A stretch of DNA of 64,000 nt from assembly GCF_037038585.1 (NCBI RefSeq), contig NC_092525.1, positions 32,080,367 to 32,144,366 of the forward strand. Reading direction: 5' to 3'. The stretch comes from Patagioenas fasciata. Taxonomy: Eukaryota > Chordata > Aves > Columbiformes > Columbidae. Positions 35,585-49,400 of this stretch are shown piece by piece. Position numbers and translations under genes: made by a program. Numbering within the stretch: position 1 is the first letter of the stretch; the number at the start of each line of letters is the position of its first letter. The notes under the pieces were generated by a model. It saw nothing but the letters and a program-made list of their open reading frames with translations, did no database searches and had not been told where the DNA came from.

Positions 35585-38500
35585 CTGGGGGAGGAAGAAA
35601 AAAATTATATTCAGTGGAGATGTCTGGATTTGATGCTGTTTACATGTTCACTTCTGTTTGTGGAGTGTCACCACTGTAGTCACATGCATACCTTCATGAT
35701 CTGACCAAGACACATTGTTCTACAGTGCACAATTGCATGTGCTGCACCGCTAGAGGTCAGTTCTTTGGTTTATAAAGAGCTTTATTTGTAAAGGCTTAGA
35801 GAGGCAGGTTGAGATCCACAAGATTTCTCTAGAAATAAGCTTCCTCACCAAGGTTCATCCATTAAATTCTAGGGATACATCATCTACCTCCTCCCTTCAC
35901 TCCCTAGATGGAGACCAAGAGAAGAGGTTTAACCAAGCAGCAGCTTTACAGCACAGCTGCAGGTCTCACTTTGCACACAGCAGCAGCTCAGTATCACCTT
36001 CCTCCTGCATCCCAGCCCAGTCATCACACAGAAGCCCTGCAACCACCAATAAAACATTTTGGCATAAGTGTATTTTGAAACTGTGCTTTTGAAATTGTGT
36101 ATATTCACAACAGCATTTTTCTGCCACTGTGCATCAGCTCTGTTATGTACCAGAGTACTATAAACGGTTCATTCCCCTTCCCAGGCAGTTTTGGATCATT
36201 TAAAAATATCACAGGGAGCAACCATGGTAATTTGTCTTTAGGCAACGCAGTGTTGCTGTGCTGGAGCAGAGCATGTGGGCACTTAGGACAAGCAGAGGTT
36301 GTGTTTCGGGGTGCATAACACCAGCACTAAGCTAGGCAAGACCTTTGCCAAGCACCATTACAGAAGTTCCAGTCCTTGGCCACCTTCTTAGATCACCATT
36401 GAATTACAAACAGTCAAGAGTCTCACTTTCTTCTCCCCATTAAGACAAGAAAGTACCATATTTTCTCATTCTAACATTAGTTCCTTGGTTTGTCAATCTA
36501 ATGATTTCTTTTTCTGCCTTCATTTGATCAAGCTCTATTTATTTTTTTAGCAGAAAAGACAAATTGAGAATGGAATAACCTGATAGCCTGCTTTTCACCA
36601 TGGTATTGCATATTTTGTGAGTTTCAGAAGAGGTCATTGTAGGCTGGATAGTTACTGTTATCAGCACACTGCTAGAATAATATTTATGCCCCTCACTTAC
36701 AATAACTGTAACATCCCAGACATTGCATGCCACACATCTTGCACTTTCATCTTTGTTCTTTATTTCAGCATTCAAAACATGCTGCTTCTCAAACAGCTCT
36801 TGCAGCTAGAGAGCTGTTCTGATTTCTCCCCCATGTGTTCAGTCTAGTCATTTACAGAATGCAGATGCCTTTCAGTGAACACTACTGCCATCAAGTTAAA
36901 ACTTCTCTGTTTTTCTTCAACAAGAAAAACATATCAAACTGCAGTTTTTAATGCGAGGAATGGTTCTGGGCTATGATCCAGCATACCTACATAGACACTA
37001 GGTCAGTAATAAATCTAGTACATGATCAGATTGCTTTGAGATCCAGCAGGCATCAAAACTACTGTGATTTTTTCATAATACTTATCTCACCTGAAAGGAC
37101 AATTTTAATAGTTTATACATGAAGTTTTGGCTTCAAGTCACATAAAAAACAAGTTGTGTGGAAAATCATCCTGACACCTGTGTCTTCTGACAAGACCAAT
37201 CCTAGCACTTACTCTAAGGCAAATTTCAAAACCTAGTTTTCTTAGCATGAGGTAGTCAACTGCCAGGGTACAGTATATGCAAAGCAGCCTGCCAAAACCC
37301 ATGTTTTATGATATGAAGTGCAAGTTGTTCACTTTGCCCATTTGAAGCACAGAGGCTAGAAATTGAAGACAGAAAGGGAAAGACTCCAGTTTGAACTTAA
37401 AAAACACCCCATAAAAAGCAGATAAATCACATTTAGTACTGAAATAAGAACATTAAATAGCATGCAATTTCTGAACATTTTATAAATTAGCACAGTAGAG
37501 TCTTGAAAGCAGCTCAAACTTGGCATCAAGAACGCCCAAAGAAACCAGGAGATTAAGTTTTTTATACGTAACACAGTATCTTATGCTTAGACACCTAGCT
37601 TCTAAAAAATTTAACTTGTGCCTTAGAAACTAACTTTATGTCAACCAAAGAGCTAAGACCGCATCTTCTAAAGGACAGAAAAGGGTTTGCATTTGGGTCA
37701 CTTTCTCCTTTACTACCCACCTGAGCTCCCCTTAGTCACACAGTACTCTTATCTAGCTTAAAAATAAAAGCTTGTATACTGAAGCAAAAGTGTGATAAGA
37801 TTCCAGCCAGCTAAATTGCTTGATATTTTTCAAACCCTGCCTTCCCAGCCCCGTGCATCCTTGAGCTGCTGAGGCAGATCCTAAATGAGAAACCTTGACT
37901 GGTTCCTTAGGGCCCAGTTTGAGACTCTTGGCTAACCTGTTAAAGGTGTGTTTTTCAGTTTAAGAGTAAAAAGCAAATAGCTTCCATAAATTTCATAACT
38001 AGATAAATCAAGACTTCCGGCAAAATAACAGATCTTGTGATAATCAAAACATTTTTTTTTTTTAAAGAAAATATTATTCTCTGTCTCTGATAGCTCTCTG
38101 AAAGCAGGTATTAGCCAGCCTACTGAAAAGATGGCTGTTTCCCCTTGTTGTAGCTCAGCATTCTAGCTACTATACCAACATAGGAACTGTGTATATCCTC
38201 CTACTAGTCAGGAACAGCAGTTCATAGAAATATTAGTATATCACATAACAGCAGCATGCAGGCTACTAAACTCCACACACCAAGAACATTTCATTCTTAA
38301 CAGGTTTAGCTGATAGTCAATTATCACACAAAAATTTTATAAACAATATTGAGCCCCCCCAGCTAATACATTAAGGCCACCCAGAACAGAGCACAGCCTT
38401 CTTATTCCAAGCAGCACAACCTCTTTTTTCAGAAAGACAACTATCAACTACAGGCACCCATAAAACAGCATTTCATTATTTTTAAGGTCTCTCATGGGTT

Positions 38501-39455
38501 ATGTCAAACAAACATTAGCTATAGAGACAACCCATGTAAATATTAGATCCTGAGAAACCACTGACTTACAGCTACTACCAGTACCAGCCAGCCTCACTAG
38601 CCCTGGGCAATCCAAAACTTAACTGCTACCCTCAGAGCAGACCAGACTTGTTTTTACCTTTGTTTTAAGGAAAGATACAACTAATTTCTTCCACACCTAA
38701 GAAATAAAGAGCAGAGCTTTAGGAGAACAACAGGGGAGCCTTTATAGTCTGCTTCCTCCCTCATTTTGCTCTCCAGCACACACCTGTAACCCTTACTAAA
38801 ACCTGCCCTATCAGCCATCTCATTAGAAAGTTATCAGTATAGAATAGGAACAGCTGCTTACTTACACCAGATCTACTCACTAGTTAGTCAATAAAACATG
38901 GCGGAGTGATACAAAAAGATGAGTGATTATACTTAGATCAATTTTGTTTTCATTTTCTTAGCTCAGCTTTAAAGTCTTAAGCTTTAAGATAATGTTAATA
39001 CTCATGTTTTATCAATTATCCTGAGTTATGCTATGTTCTGGTATAAGAGGAGTGCGTAAATAGCATATCTAGTTAAGGGCTCTACAGTATTCACACCTCC
39101 CTTTACTGTCAAGTTCCATGACTTAAATTAAAAACCAAATGCATTTAGCAATGCTGCTGTGGCATAAGTGTGAGGACCAGGTTGCTTTCTAACAAATTCA
39201 ATTTGTTGTAATTAAAACTACAAATAATTGGAATTTAGACAGCTTGTTTTGAATTTTGGCTATTGGCTAAGCTTTTGTCTCTCTCAGTACACCTACAAAT
39301 TTCAGCCCTTGCATGCTGTAGTACAGAAATCAGATTTCTGTTTAGCTTGTTGTTTCACTCAGGTGTGTGTGTCAATTTGAGACCAAAACTGGTTTGGATT
39401 CTTATCATGCACGTGATTGTTCTGCCTGCTTTTCTCTCTCTTTTATTTCTTTTTC

Positions 39456-39474
39456 TTTTTTTTTTTTTTTTTTT
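39456..39474 (+). repeat. Poly(T)19 tract
   Basis: Uninterrupted T run in a longer pyrimidine-rich stretch starting near 39430. No retroposon body recognised. Confidence 0.75.
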
Positions 39475-42400
39475 CCTAACAAGCTGTTCTGGTTGCTAGG
39501 CCAACATTACTTAGAATCCTTTGTTTTCCTAGCAAAAACGTGAAGTACTGGTATAGAATCTAAAATGTCTAGGTAGAACCAGCATGCATTCTGACTTAAG
39601 CAGCCCAGTCTGTTAGGACCATACGGATGAAGTTGTTGGGGAAACAGCTGCTACCTCTGGCACCTCTATGGAGCTGACAGTGAGTAATGCAAAGTTTATT
39701 CTTTACAGGTGACAGGAAGGGGATATATTTACTGAGATGGAAATGATTCCTGTATTTGAAGCAGAGCAAGTAATAGAAACCTTGTTCAGTGATATAAAGC
39801 AAGGAATGGGAGTGCAATCCTCTGTAGGTAGGTCTTGAGATTTGTTGAATTGTGTGATCTCACTCGAAGACCGTCACTGGGAGTGTGAGGTTTTGCTGCT
39901 ATTGATGGGGTTGGACAGTGAGGTGGGAAGGGCACTGGCAAAAGAAAAGTGAAGCTGTTGCACATGAAGTGTATGTATTTGCTGTCTTACTCTGCTTTCT
40001 GCCTTTAGCTTCTGGCTTGTCACTGCTTAATCCTCCTTTGAATTGCTTTTTGTCTTGTAAAAATTTAAGTCAGCTGGATTTGTTAGGCTATGCTGTGAGC
40101 GGGGAAACACTACGAAAATCATACTGCTTTGGTTTGTAATCACTTAAAAAAATGAGTTTTAAAGAAATGACCAGCTTTCTGTATCTGATGTTAAAATAAG
40201 CTCAAAAAGAATGTGTTACAATAATTTTTGTTTAATTTAAATATGGTGTTGAAAAAAAGACTTGAAAAATACTGTAGTATTCCTTGTTGCCTCTGCAGTC
40301 TCAGAGCTTGCTGCAAGTTCTGGGTCTGTCTGGCTGTGACCTGTGGGCAGGGAGCTGCGAACAGGACTTCTGACAGTTTTCCCAAAGGTAGGAACTGGGC
40401 AGAGAGGGCCACAAAAAAGTGGGAAGAGGCAGTCACCTTTCTGGTTTTATCCTCATCCACTATCCGTTATTTCCAAAACAGTCCTAGTGCCATCTGCTTA
40501 TGTGAGATATTAGAATAATATTCCTGTTGTGTTCCAGAAAACGAATTTTTACAAGCCTCATAGGGTGTTTGAGGTGGAGTGGTATTTCAGTGGCAGGGTT
40601 CTTGACAGTTTTGTTTTCCTGTGTTGGGTTAGACTGCATCTTTCTGAAGATGCCTTAATCAGCAAAGCCTTTCAGTTGCATCTGTCTGGGGCGCTGTAAG
40701 GCAACATCTGAGGTAGTAGTCCAAGATTCCATGAATGTGGTGAGTATCATAAAAATAGATTGATTAATCTGGATGGGGTGTTATATTTGAAATGATTAAT
40801 CTATTTAGAATGTTGAAGCAAGTATCACTGATCATTCTTAAAGGTCTGTAAAGGTAGGAAATACGTTATGAGTGGGATCTCACCTACTGAACAAAGACAT
40901 TTGAAGGTCCTGTGGATAGAAATTGAATTTTAAAATGCTTACTAAGGAGATGTAAACTAGTGAGTTATGTATTTCTTGTTGTTTTTAAAGAAAAGATGGT
41001 ATCTTGCTACAGGGTATATTTTCGAGTTGCTATAGATTTTGTTAGCTGAGATTTGCAAGTTTTATACATTCTGGTGAAAATTTCTCTTGCAGATAGCCAT
41101 TTATCCCTGAATCATGAGGAACTCTTCCTGATTATAAGCATCCATGTAAAAATTGACTTGCAGTGATAAACAATGCCAGTTGCACACTGGCTCATTACGT
41201 ATTGACAACTGAGGTTCAGAAATTAAAAACAGCATTATCAAAAAGAAATTTAGGCACCCAGTTTGAGCCAGCAAGAGAGGGGGTTGGGGTTGTTTTATTC
41301 TATTTTTTTAAACTATGATTGGAAGGACATTGCTGACTTTATTCTCTTCTTGTCACCAGATCACTTATAAATCAGATCCCTATAAGTTCGTTGTGTTGTT
41401 TTGTATTGTTTTGTTTTATTGCTCCCACCCTGTACTTAACTTCTAGCACCTTGTAGGTTTAATCATATATGGAGAGTACTAGCCTAGATAGTGGCATTAG
41501 TTTGATGTATATGTTAATAAATTCACATAGATATATGCTTACTTTTTGGTTTTGGCTGTTAGTCTGAGACTGCTGAATCAGCCTCATAAAACATGAGATG
41601 CAAACAAAATTGAAACCTTGTGAATGGAGACTTTGATTTGTTTTAATTTATTACAGTTGAATGGTATTTCCCGAAAGTATTCACTTAAGGCATGTTAATT
41701 TTGTTCTCCCAATGAGCATTTAAGGCACTGCTTCGCACCGCACACATAATTGTGCGAGTAACAAGCTGGGTTGACTCTACATTGCAGCTGGCCGGGATGA
41801 TGTGCATGTTATTAATTACTGTGCCTCAGCTAAGACCTGAGAACTTTGAACTGTTCTGACACAGTTGCAAGCTATTGTGTGTTCATACCCTTCATGACTT
41901 AGGCTAACCCAAACCAGATCTGTCTAAAATGAATTTCAGCACGATTGTTTGCATTAGTAAAGTTTTCTCAAAGTTATGCTTGATATGCAATACTTGAGGT
42001 GATGATTGAGGAGTTACACCCCCAGGCTATGTGTCTGATTCCTCTGCAAGAGATTGCTACCCTTGCAGCAGAACAGCATGAAATATATACTGAATGAGCT
42101 CTCAAAATACATATTGAGTGAGCTCTCATCCTTTCCAGTCCCAGATCCTTCACCAGGTAGCACTTGGAGATCTTCAATAAAGTATCTTGCTATGCGTTTC
42201 CTGATTATGTCCAGTGTTCTACACCGTTGCAATCTTCTACCAGTAGATGTCAGCTCAGAACTGGTGAAAGTTTATTCTGTTTCTTGAAGGTAATTAAAAT
42301 CAGCGGTTTTGTGGGTTTGGCCTTCACTTTTGTTACCAGATTGATTGTTCAGAGTATCAGAAAGCACAGTATCACTATTCAGGCATTCAGTGTATGACCA

Positions 42401-42770
42401 GTGTGACATTTGTCAAGAGAGAATTCAGACTGAATAAAGGTGTGATTGAAAAAAGGAAGCCAGTTATTCTTTTGGAAATTGAACTTTAAGGGAAGGTTTT
42501 TCAAGATCACACTCTGGTTCCAAGTCGACATACTTCTAGATTAAGCTAATAGCCAGGGCAAAGGAACCACTGTGGTGCAGAGGGCGGTAGTAATTTGTGG
42601 CAGCCTCTCCGCTGCCAGAAACAGAATTACTGGAATATTCAGAGGAGTCTCTGCCTCAGTGTGAGACAATGTGAAGAGAGGATGTGCTTGGTCTGTACTG
42701 CTCTGTTGGCATTTTTTCTTTGTTTCTTTTCTTAGAATTATAGGCCTATTTGTGGCTTGTATGTGTTGCT

Positions 42771-42790
42771 GGCACATCATCTGATGTGCC
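42771..42790. repeat. 20-bp inverted repeat (9-bp arms, 2-nt centre)
   Basis: GGCACATCA, TC, TGATGTGCC. The arms are perfect complements. It lies within a longer minus-strand open frame with no known similarity. Confidence 0.8.
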
Positions 42791-43397
42791 ATAGCACTGT
42801 CTCTGCTTGTTTTATGGCATCTGCTCTGCAGGCAATTGGAAAGACTTAATACCTTGCCCTTGGGAGATGTTCTTTCTGCAGTGTGTTCCTGTGCTTTGTG
42901 AGCCGGCATGGATGGAGCAGTCAGAAATTCCTGCTTTGGGGATAGAAGCATGCTATTCCATTGTGCTGTAGCCGTTTCTCTTGAGGAGTCGTGGAGGCCT
43001 ACCCAGAGGTGTTAGTGCCCCAGCCACAGAGCTGTGCTGAGTTAGTATGTGGTACGCTGGGAGGGGTTGCTGTGCCCCGTGAGGCAGGGACTTTGGCTCA
43101 CTGTCACCTCTAACTGAGGATTGCCCTGTTCTACGTGAGCCTTGTCTGCTCAAACCTGCATTTTAGAAGTGAATTGGTTGCTCTTGCTGGAGAGTATAAC
43201 AGTTTCGAAAATACCACAATGGAAAAAAGAACTAGTATTTGAGGCCAGTGGGAATATTCCACCTCTCTGTGCCAAGGAGCCTGTGAAGGGAGCAGTGTAT
43301 CAGCAAATGGAGAGGCTTAGTAAGTGACCAGTGCAGTCCTCAGGAGTTTTCCCTGTCCAGAAATCGAATAGACTGTTACTGCCCTTGCTCTAACTCT

Positions 43398-43427
43398 AAT
43401 AAATAATGCTGGCCAGCATTATTTATT
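43398..43427. repeat. Perfect 30-bp palindrome with zero spacer
   Basis: Arm AATAAATAATGCTGG followed directly by its exact reverse complement, centred on GGCC (43411-43414). Each arm carries AATAAA reading inward from its own end, so both strands have a polyadenylation hexamer. Confidence 0.95.
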
Positions 43428-46400
43428 GGGGAGGAGAAATGATAATACAGTGCTGCAGTGGGATGCAGATGCTTGCATTGGAAGAATGGCTTTTCCCCCT
43501 TCACCCTCTTACCTCAGCCGTGTTCTGCACATAACTGAGGAAGGGTAAGCAGCATGGATGTACAGCTCAATACAGCTCTGCTCTTGCAATAGTAACACTG
43601 CTTGTTGGAAATGTTTAGCACCAAATCAGAGCGGTGTTATGTGACTTTTGCACAGGATGAGGTGTTAACTCAGTCCATAGTGAAGGAATGAAGAACCTTG
43701 TATGGGAGAAGATGAGAGGTCCTTGCTGAGCCCCACTCTTGCAGCTCGGACTGTCCCAACTTCTGCACATCCTTGGCCACCTCCAGAAGCTGAGCAGCTG
43801 GTACAGGGCAGCTCTGCAGGTGGCACAGAGAACAGGCTGCTGGGGTTGAGAGTGCACCTGTGACACCTGTGTGCTGCTGCTGACCCAGCTCAAGGGCTGG
43901 AGCAGGCAGGGGGTGTGTGGAGAGGCATGTGTCCAGGTGAGAGAGCTGTGGCTAAACTCTGGAGCTTGTGGACAAGGAATAATGAGCAGAGAGAAGGGAA
44001 GAGGGTTTTGATACAGCCTTTATTTTAACCGATGCTAAGTCGAATGTTTTTTCAGCAACAAGATATAATAATATTTAAATAAATGTGAAGGACCAACCAC
44101 TCCACAGGGTGTGTGCAGAAACTTCCATATCTAATTCTCTGAATCTTGCACTTGGTCTTCCAGCATGGAATTACACTGTGCATATCTGGTTTTCTTCAGG
44201 GAAGGGTCAAAATATGTTAAAATAATCTTTTAAAACAAAAAATAAAATGTTGAGGCTTTGTGGGGAAGAAAGAAGCTGAAGGCAAGTTGTAGATAGGAAA
44301 ACTGTCTGGGTTTGTTTTTTGAGATATATGGCTAGCTGGAGTCTGTGTTTTAGCTTAAACAAGGGTAATACAATTTGTGCAAGACTGTGACAGCAGAGCA
44401 TATTTATCTAACTTTTGTTTATTATTATTATCTAGTTTTCTGAATTTCTAAATCTCTGTTTGAACATATTTAGAATTCCTGTTAGATTTTCACAAGACAC
44501 TGCATTTTGTGTTATGCATTTGGTTGTATTGCATGTGCAAGGGTTACAAGAAAGGCCCTGTATGTGCATTACTGCTGTACCTTTATATTTATCTGCATGC
44601 CAAGATTAATCCAAGATGCGGTAATGTTTTGCCTCAGAGCAATTGTACCAATGAACCTTGACCCTGATCTTAAGAGACTTACTCTCTGTTCCTGTGACAG
44701 TTTGTTTATTCTTCACTTCAGGGCCTCTCTTGAGCTAAAACAGCCATTAAGAGCAAATTGTTCTGGACAGCTTTTCTGCCTCTGAGTAACAAAAACTGTG
44801 CAACTTATTTTCATTTCTGCCTATGCATTTCCAGGTGATTCCTGCAGATATAAATCCACCGTACTATCCATCTAGCACTGGAATATTCTAAATGTGGAGA
44901 AATGATGTGTGACCTTTCAGCATTTGTAAGAATTGCTGTATGCACTTTGTGTACTTACAATTGTGAATACAATGTATTTGATATCTGTACTGGAGGAAAA
45001 AAATACATCAAGGTACTTTGTATATTTTCGGTTATTTGTGTAGGTTCTTATGCTGTATGAGTGGCAGGCAAAATCATAACTGTATTGTAAAAGAATGTTG
45101 TATGTTGAGGGTTTAGTCCTAAGATCGATTGAAAACCCCATAATTCCATGGAAGGTGTAAGTGCTCTGTAGTTCTTCAAGTATTTGACTAATCCAATGAA
45201 TTAACTTCAAAAATATTAAAAATTATTAAAACAAATACATACTTTCAAAAAGTGAGATTATATCCCTGTATTGAGCAGTAATTTTTTTTTTTATTATTGT
45301 AAGAAAAATAAATTATCTATGAAAGGTAAAAGCACAGAAATGGAAAAGGATTGTTTACCTATAGTACAGTGGAGATATCAAGGGAAAAATGGAGCCCCCT
45401 TCAGCTGTTATTAGTAAGAGCTGGATCAAACACGGGATTTCTTACAGCTCTCGTGAGGCACCACAGCTCTTGACTTCAGTAATCAAGAATTAAAACTGAA
45501 TAATTATGAACTATATCTATTTCTTCACTAAATAATAACTCCTGAGTAGATTTAACGTGGTAAAGCTTGCTTTATTAAACCTGTTTTAATTAACCAAATA
45601 CCTTATTGTTTCAGCTATTGCTATACTATTTCTTCTTAAAGGAGAACTACTGAAACAGAGACAAAGATTAGTTTAGGAATATAAAACTACTTATTTTATA
45701 AATGTATCTAAAATTAAATTAATCAAAGAGGAAGGTATTGATCTTTTTCAAGCTAAAATCTCAGACTTACATTGCAAATAGTTTTATAGTAGAATAATAA
45801 ATTATTGACTGCCCTTTAAAAAACATGTTTTGTTGAATTGTAGTTGCAACATAATTCACATATTGCTGGAAAGGAGGCTTTTTTTTTTTCCCAGAGGTTT
45901 TTGTCTGCTGCTGCCACACATCAGAGGCAGCAGTTATTCCTGTAGTATGGCAAGTATTCTTCCTAACATAGTTGAGACTAACGTATAACTGCATCCTAAC
46001 GTAACTGAGACTTTGCACTGCTTAGAATGAAGAAAAAATATTATACATATATAGATCATATGCAGAATTTTTATGCAATCTCTGATTTTTTTTTAATGGA
46101 AGTATTTGTTTTGTTGACTGTAATTGAAGTTTTTATCTTGTCTCCTCTATTTCTATGTATTAGAAATTATGATCTAGGAAAATATGAACAAGTGAAAATC
46201 TGATGGTTTCATATTGCATTTCATTAATTTTAAAACTGCATAATTGTAAACTCTACAGTAATAATGATGAATAAATTCATTTAAAGACAGTTGGATAGAT
46301 TGAGGGTTGAAGTGGGCTCTTACAGGATACTTAAGATATTCTGTGAACACTTTGTACTACATGCATTAATGGTAAATTCTGTGAAGCGTTAAGTGTTGAT

Positions 46401-49400
46401 GGATGCGATGGACAGAGCTGAGAATTAGTTTCATTACAGCTGCAGCAGTTTGTAAATATGAGGGTTATGACAGCTTAGAGAAGCCAAACCCAAGGAATTA
46501 TTGCAGAATGAACACCTGCTTGTCAGCTACGCTACAAGAAAAATGAAACACTAAGAGAAATCTCCCTGTTTTTTCTGTGCAAAGTCTGCTTATATTCAGG
46601 TATCATAGTCCTGTAGTGATGATCTGAGGACTTGAGCAGATTTTACAACATGAAGAAATCTTGTCTTCTCTGTATGATTTTACGGACGATTTTACAGAAT
46701 ATGTAAATTTCACAGGTGGCACACTGTTAGCTGTAGTTTTCAGCAAAATTATGTAGGAACATAAATAATTCTAATATTTAATGAAATGTGAATAAAGGTC
46801 TATTCAATATTTTTTTTTTTCTGAAAAACCTAAATTGAATGGTGTTGCTGAAGCTCTTTTGAAGAGATATCCTTTAAAATGTTTAACATGCCACATACCT
46901 TTCTATTAATTTGAAATAGTTTTCAATACTTTGTGTTCTCTTATGATTATAAATGGTGTCAAATACCAGTCCTTGGTTGTGCAACATTTTCAGCCAGGGC
47001 TGTTGGACTTGTCCTAAAAGGATTAACCTCAGTGCTGAAACATTTCCCTCTTCTGCATTGCTGCTTCTTTTTGTTACAGAAGGGAACAGTCTTCTGTAAT
47101 TATTGGGCAAAATGTTTTGCCCCTAAGTAAAAATGTAGAGAGATTTTTACTTGTCTGTTTGACATCTGCAAACACAGAAGGCCCAGAGCTGCCGCCTGCA
47201 AGTGGCTTTCTCTGCATCACGTTGTGTCCTGTGAATGTAACAGGAGTGGAGGAGCGAGTGTGTCACATATGTTGGTAAGGTTCCTGCTGCCACAAAATCG
47301 TTCTTGCCCAAAATTACAGCAGGCTACAGCAAGATTAGTTTGGTCATTAGATGAATAAGCTGTGCCATGATGCACCTAGTCTTTTACAAAGCAATAGCTA
47401 GAGTAGGGATGGCTATTTGCTTTCTTACAAAACATAGTGAATAAGATAGTAATGAAACTTAAATCCTTCAGAATTGAAAGGAAACATTTTTCACACAGTG
47501 TATTTTCCTTGGGGAAATAATGAATTCAGGATACTGTTTGATATCTAGAGTCTAATGTGATCTAGAAAAGGAGTTGACAATGAAAAAAAGAACTCCAGCA
47601 AAACCAAACCACAAGCTTACTCAGATTTGACATACTATTAAGTAAAGAATGAAGCATTTTAGAGAACAGATAAATTCTTATGCTTCTTACTCTGGGATCT
47701 GGAAGAATCTTCGCCTGAGACAGATGTGACCCAACTGCCTCTTGCAAAACTCCTTGAAGCTCTATGAAATGACTGTGGCCAAGGACAAAACTCCCGCGTT
47801 GCTGGTGAGGAGCAGGAGCTTCCATTCCTGCTGCCAGAAGGTCTGTGCCGCTCCACATGGGGCCAGGTACCTCTTGCCATAATCTGCTTAGGGCTGGGGA
47901 AAGGGAGTATCGGGCCACCTTCTGCCACGGGGGTCTGTGGGACTCCAGGGCTGCCTTTTCTTTCCTATCGGCTCCCCTTCCAGCAAATTTTCATGACAGA
48001 CACAGTTGATGCTTCCAGGCACAGTCTTTTTGTCTTTTTGCTGGTAACAATGCTGATTGGAATCCTAATGAAAATGTAATTGATGCGATTAGATTGTCTC
48101 TTGTTGATCCCGAAGCACATGTGGTGACAAGCCTCCTTTCTGGTGACACACGCTGTAAACAATTTATTTTCATGCGTAAAGGAAATAAGTCACCTCCAAT
48201 GTGCCCTTGCTTTACATCAAAGATACACTGTTAAGAGTTTTATCTGATAATTAAGACCTAGCATGAAGATCAAATATTGTATTTAATTTATACAAATAAT
48301 TTCTGTTAAACAGCTTCTATGAATGAAACTATCTGAAATGGAAGCTTTGAAAGTGTTTTATAGTAAATGAAGCATTCAGCATCTTAGTATTTACTGCCGA
48401 AATATGATTAATTATATATTATGCTGTTTACTGTGAAAGCTGGATGCACTTAAACATAAAGTCTCCTATATAAGCTCCTATATATCTATATAAGCTGCCC
48501 AACTTGGATGCTTTTTCATTCTCTTTTTGGCAGTGAATTTCATATATTTTAAGTGAAAACTCCAATCTTTTCTCATTACTGCTGCATGTCTAAATGAAAA
48601 TCTCTCTTGTAATGTTGGGTGTGGTTTTACTTGCTTTATCATTGATGTTTCCAATAGTTTTGTGGCGGTGATTTGGAACCTAAATAGCAGAGACATCCCA
48701 TCTCTAAAGTAATGGTAAGACCATAAGAAAAACTGAGTGTTATACTACAAAATTAGGCTCCTTCTACCCCCTTCACCCCTCCCTGCCCCCAGGGCTGAAG
48801 TTGGCTGAGCCACAAATAGTTTAGTCGAGGAGGTTGTTTACAGTCTTATGCAAAGGGCTTTTATTCTGCATATGTTACAAATAATAGCTTTGGACTAATA
48901 GGAAGAACCTAGAATGTTACTCTGACATCTGTAAGTCGTTATTGGAAGTTACATTCCAGATCTAAGGATCTCTCTGACACCCCCTCCTCCCAGATCTCTG
49001 CTGGAAAAAAAGCCAGCCCCTCTGTGTTTGAAAAAACCGGTTCTGCTATCTCTTATAGTAGCTATGCAGATAATCCTTACAGTCAAAGTCCAGTCTCTCT
49101 CCTATGTATCAACAATGGCTTAAATTCGTGACAGTGACTGCGATAATAGGAAAAAACCCCTAACTGTTGGGAGAGCAAATTATCTGGTGAACATATGTCT
49201 AAATGCTAAAGTTCACAGGCTCTTTAATCTGAAGTGGCCTGATTCAGCCACTCTTACTTGTGTCAAATAATGTGTGAATTTTCCCAGTGAGCAGAGCTAA
49301 TGGGACTGGAGCCTCAGCTGAGTAATGCAGGATCCCACCGGGAACAAAATGCAGCATCCTACAAAATAGTATGTACTTTTTTGTTGGCTTATTTTGGCCT

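Noticed and set aside
38890-38910. YY1-like AACATGGCGGAG near 38.9 kb as a possible BRDT promoter
   Set aside because: A single motif without CpG island, start-site context or a following donor is insufficient.
42541-42951. 136-codon minus-strand frame
   Set aside because: No recognisable domain, ordinary composition, no supporting splice or promoter signals.
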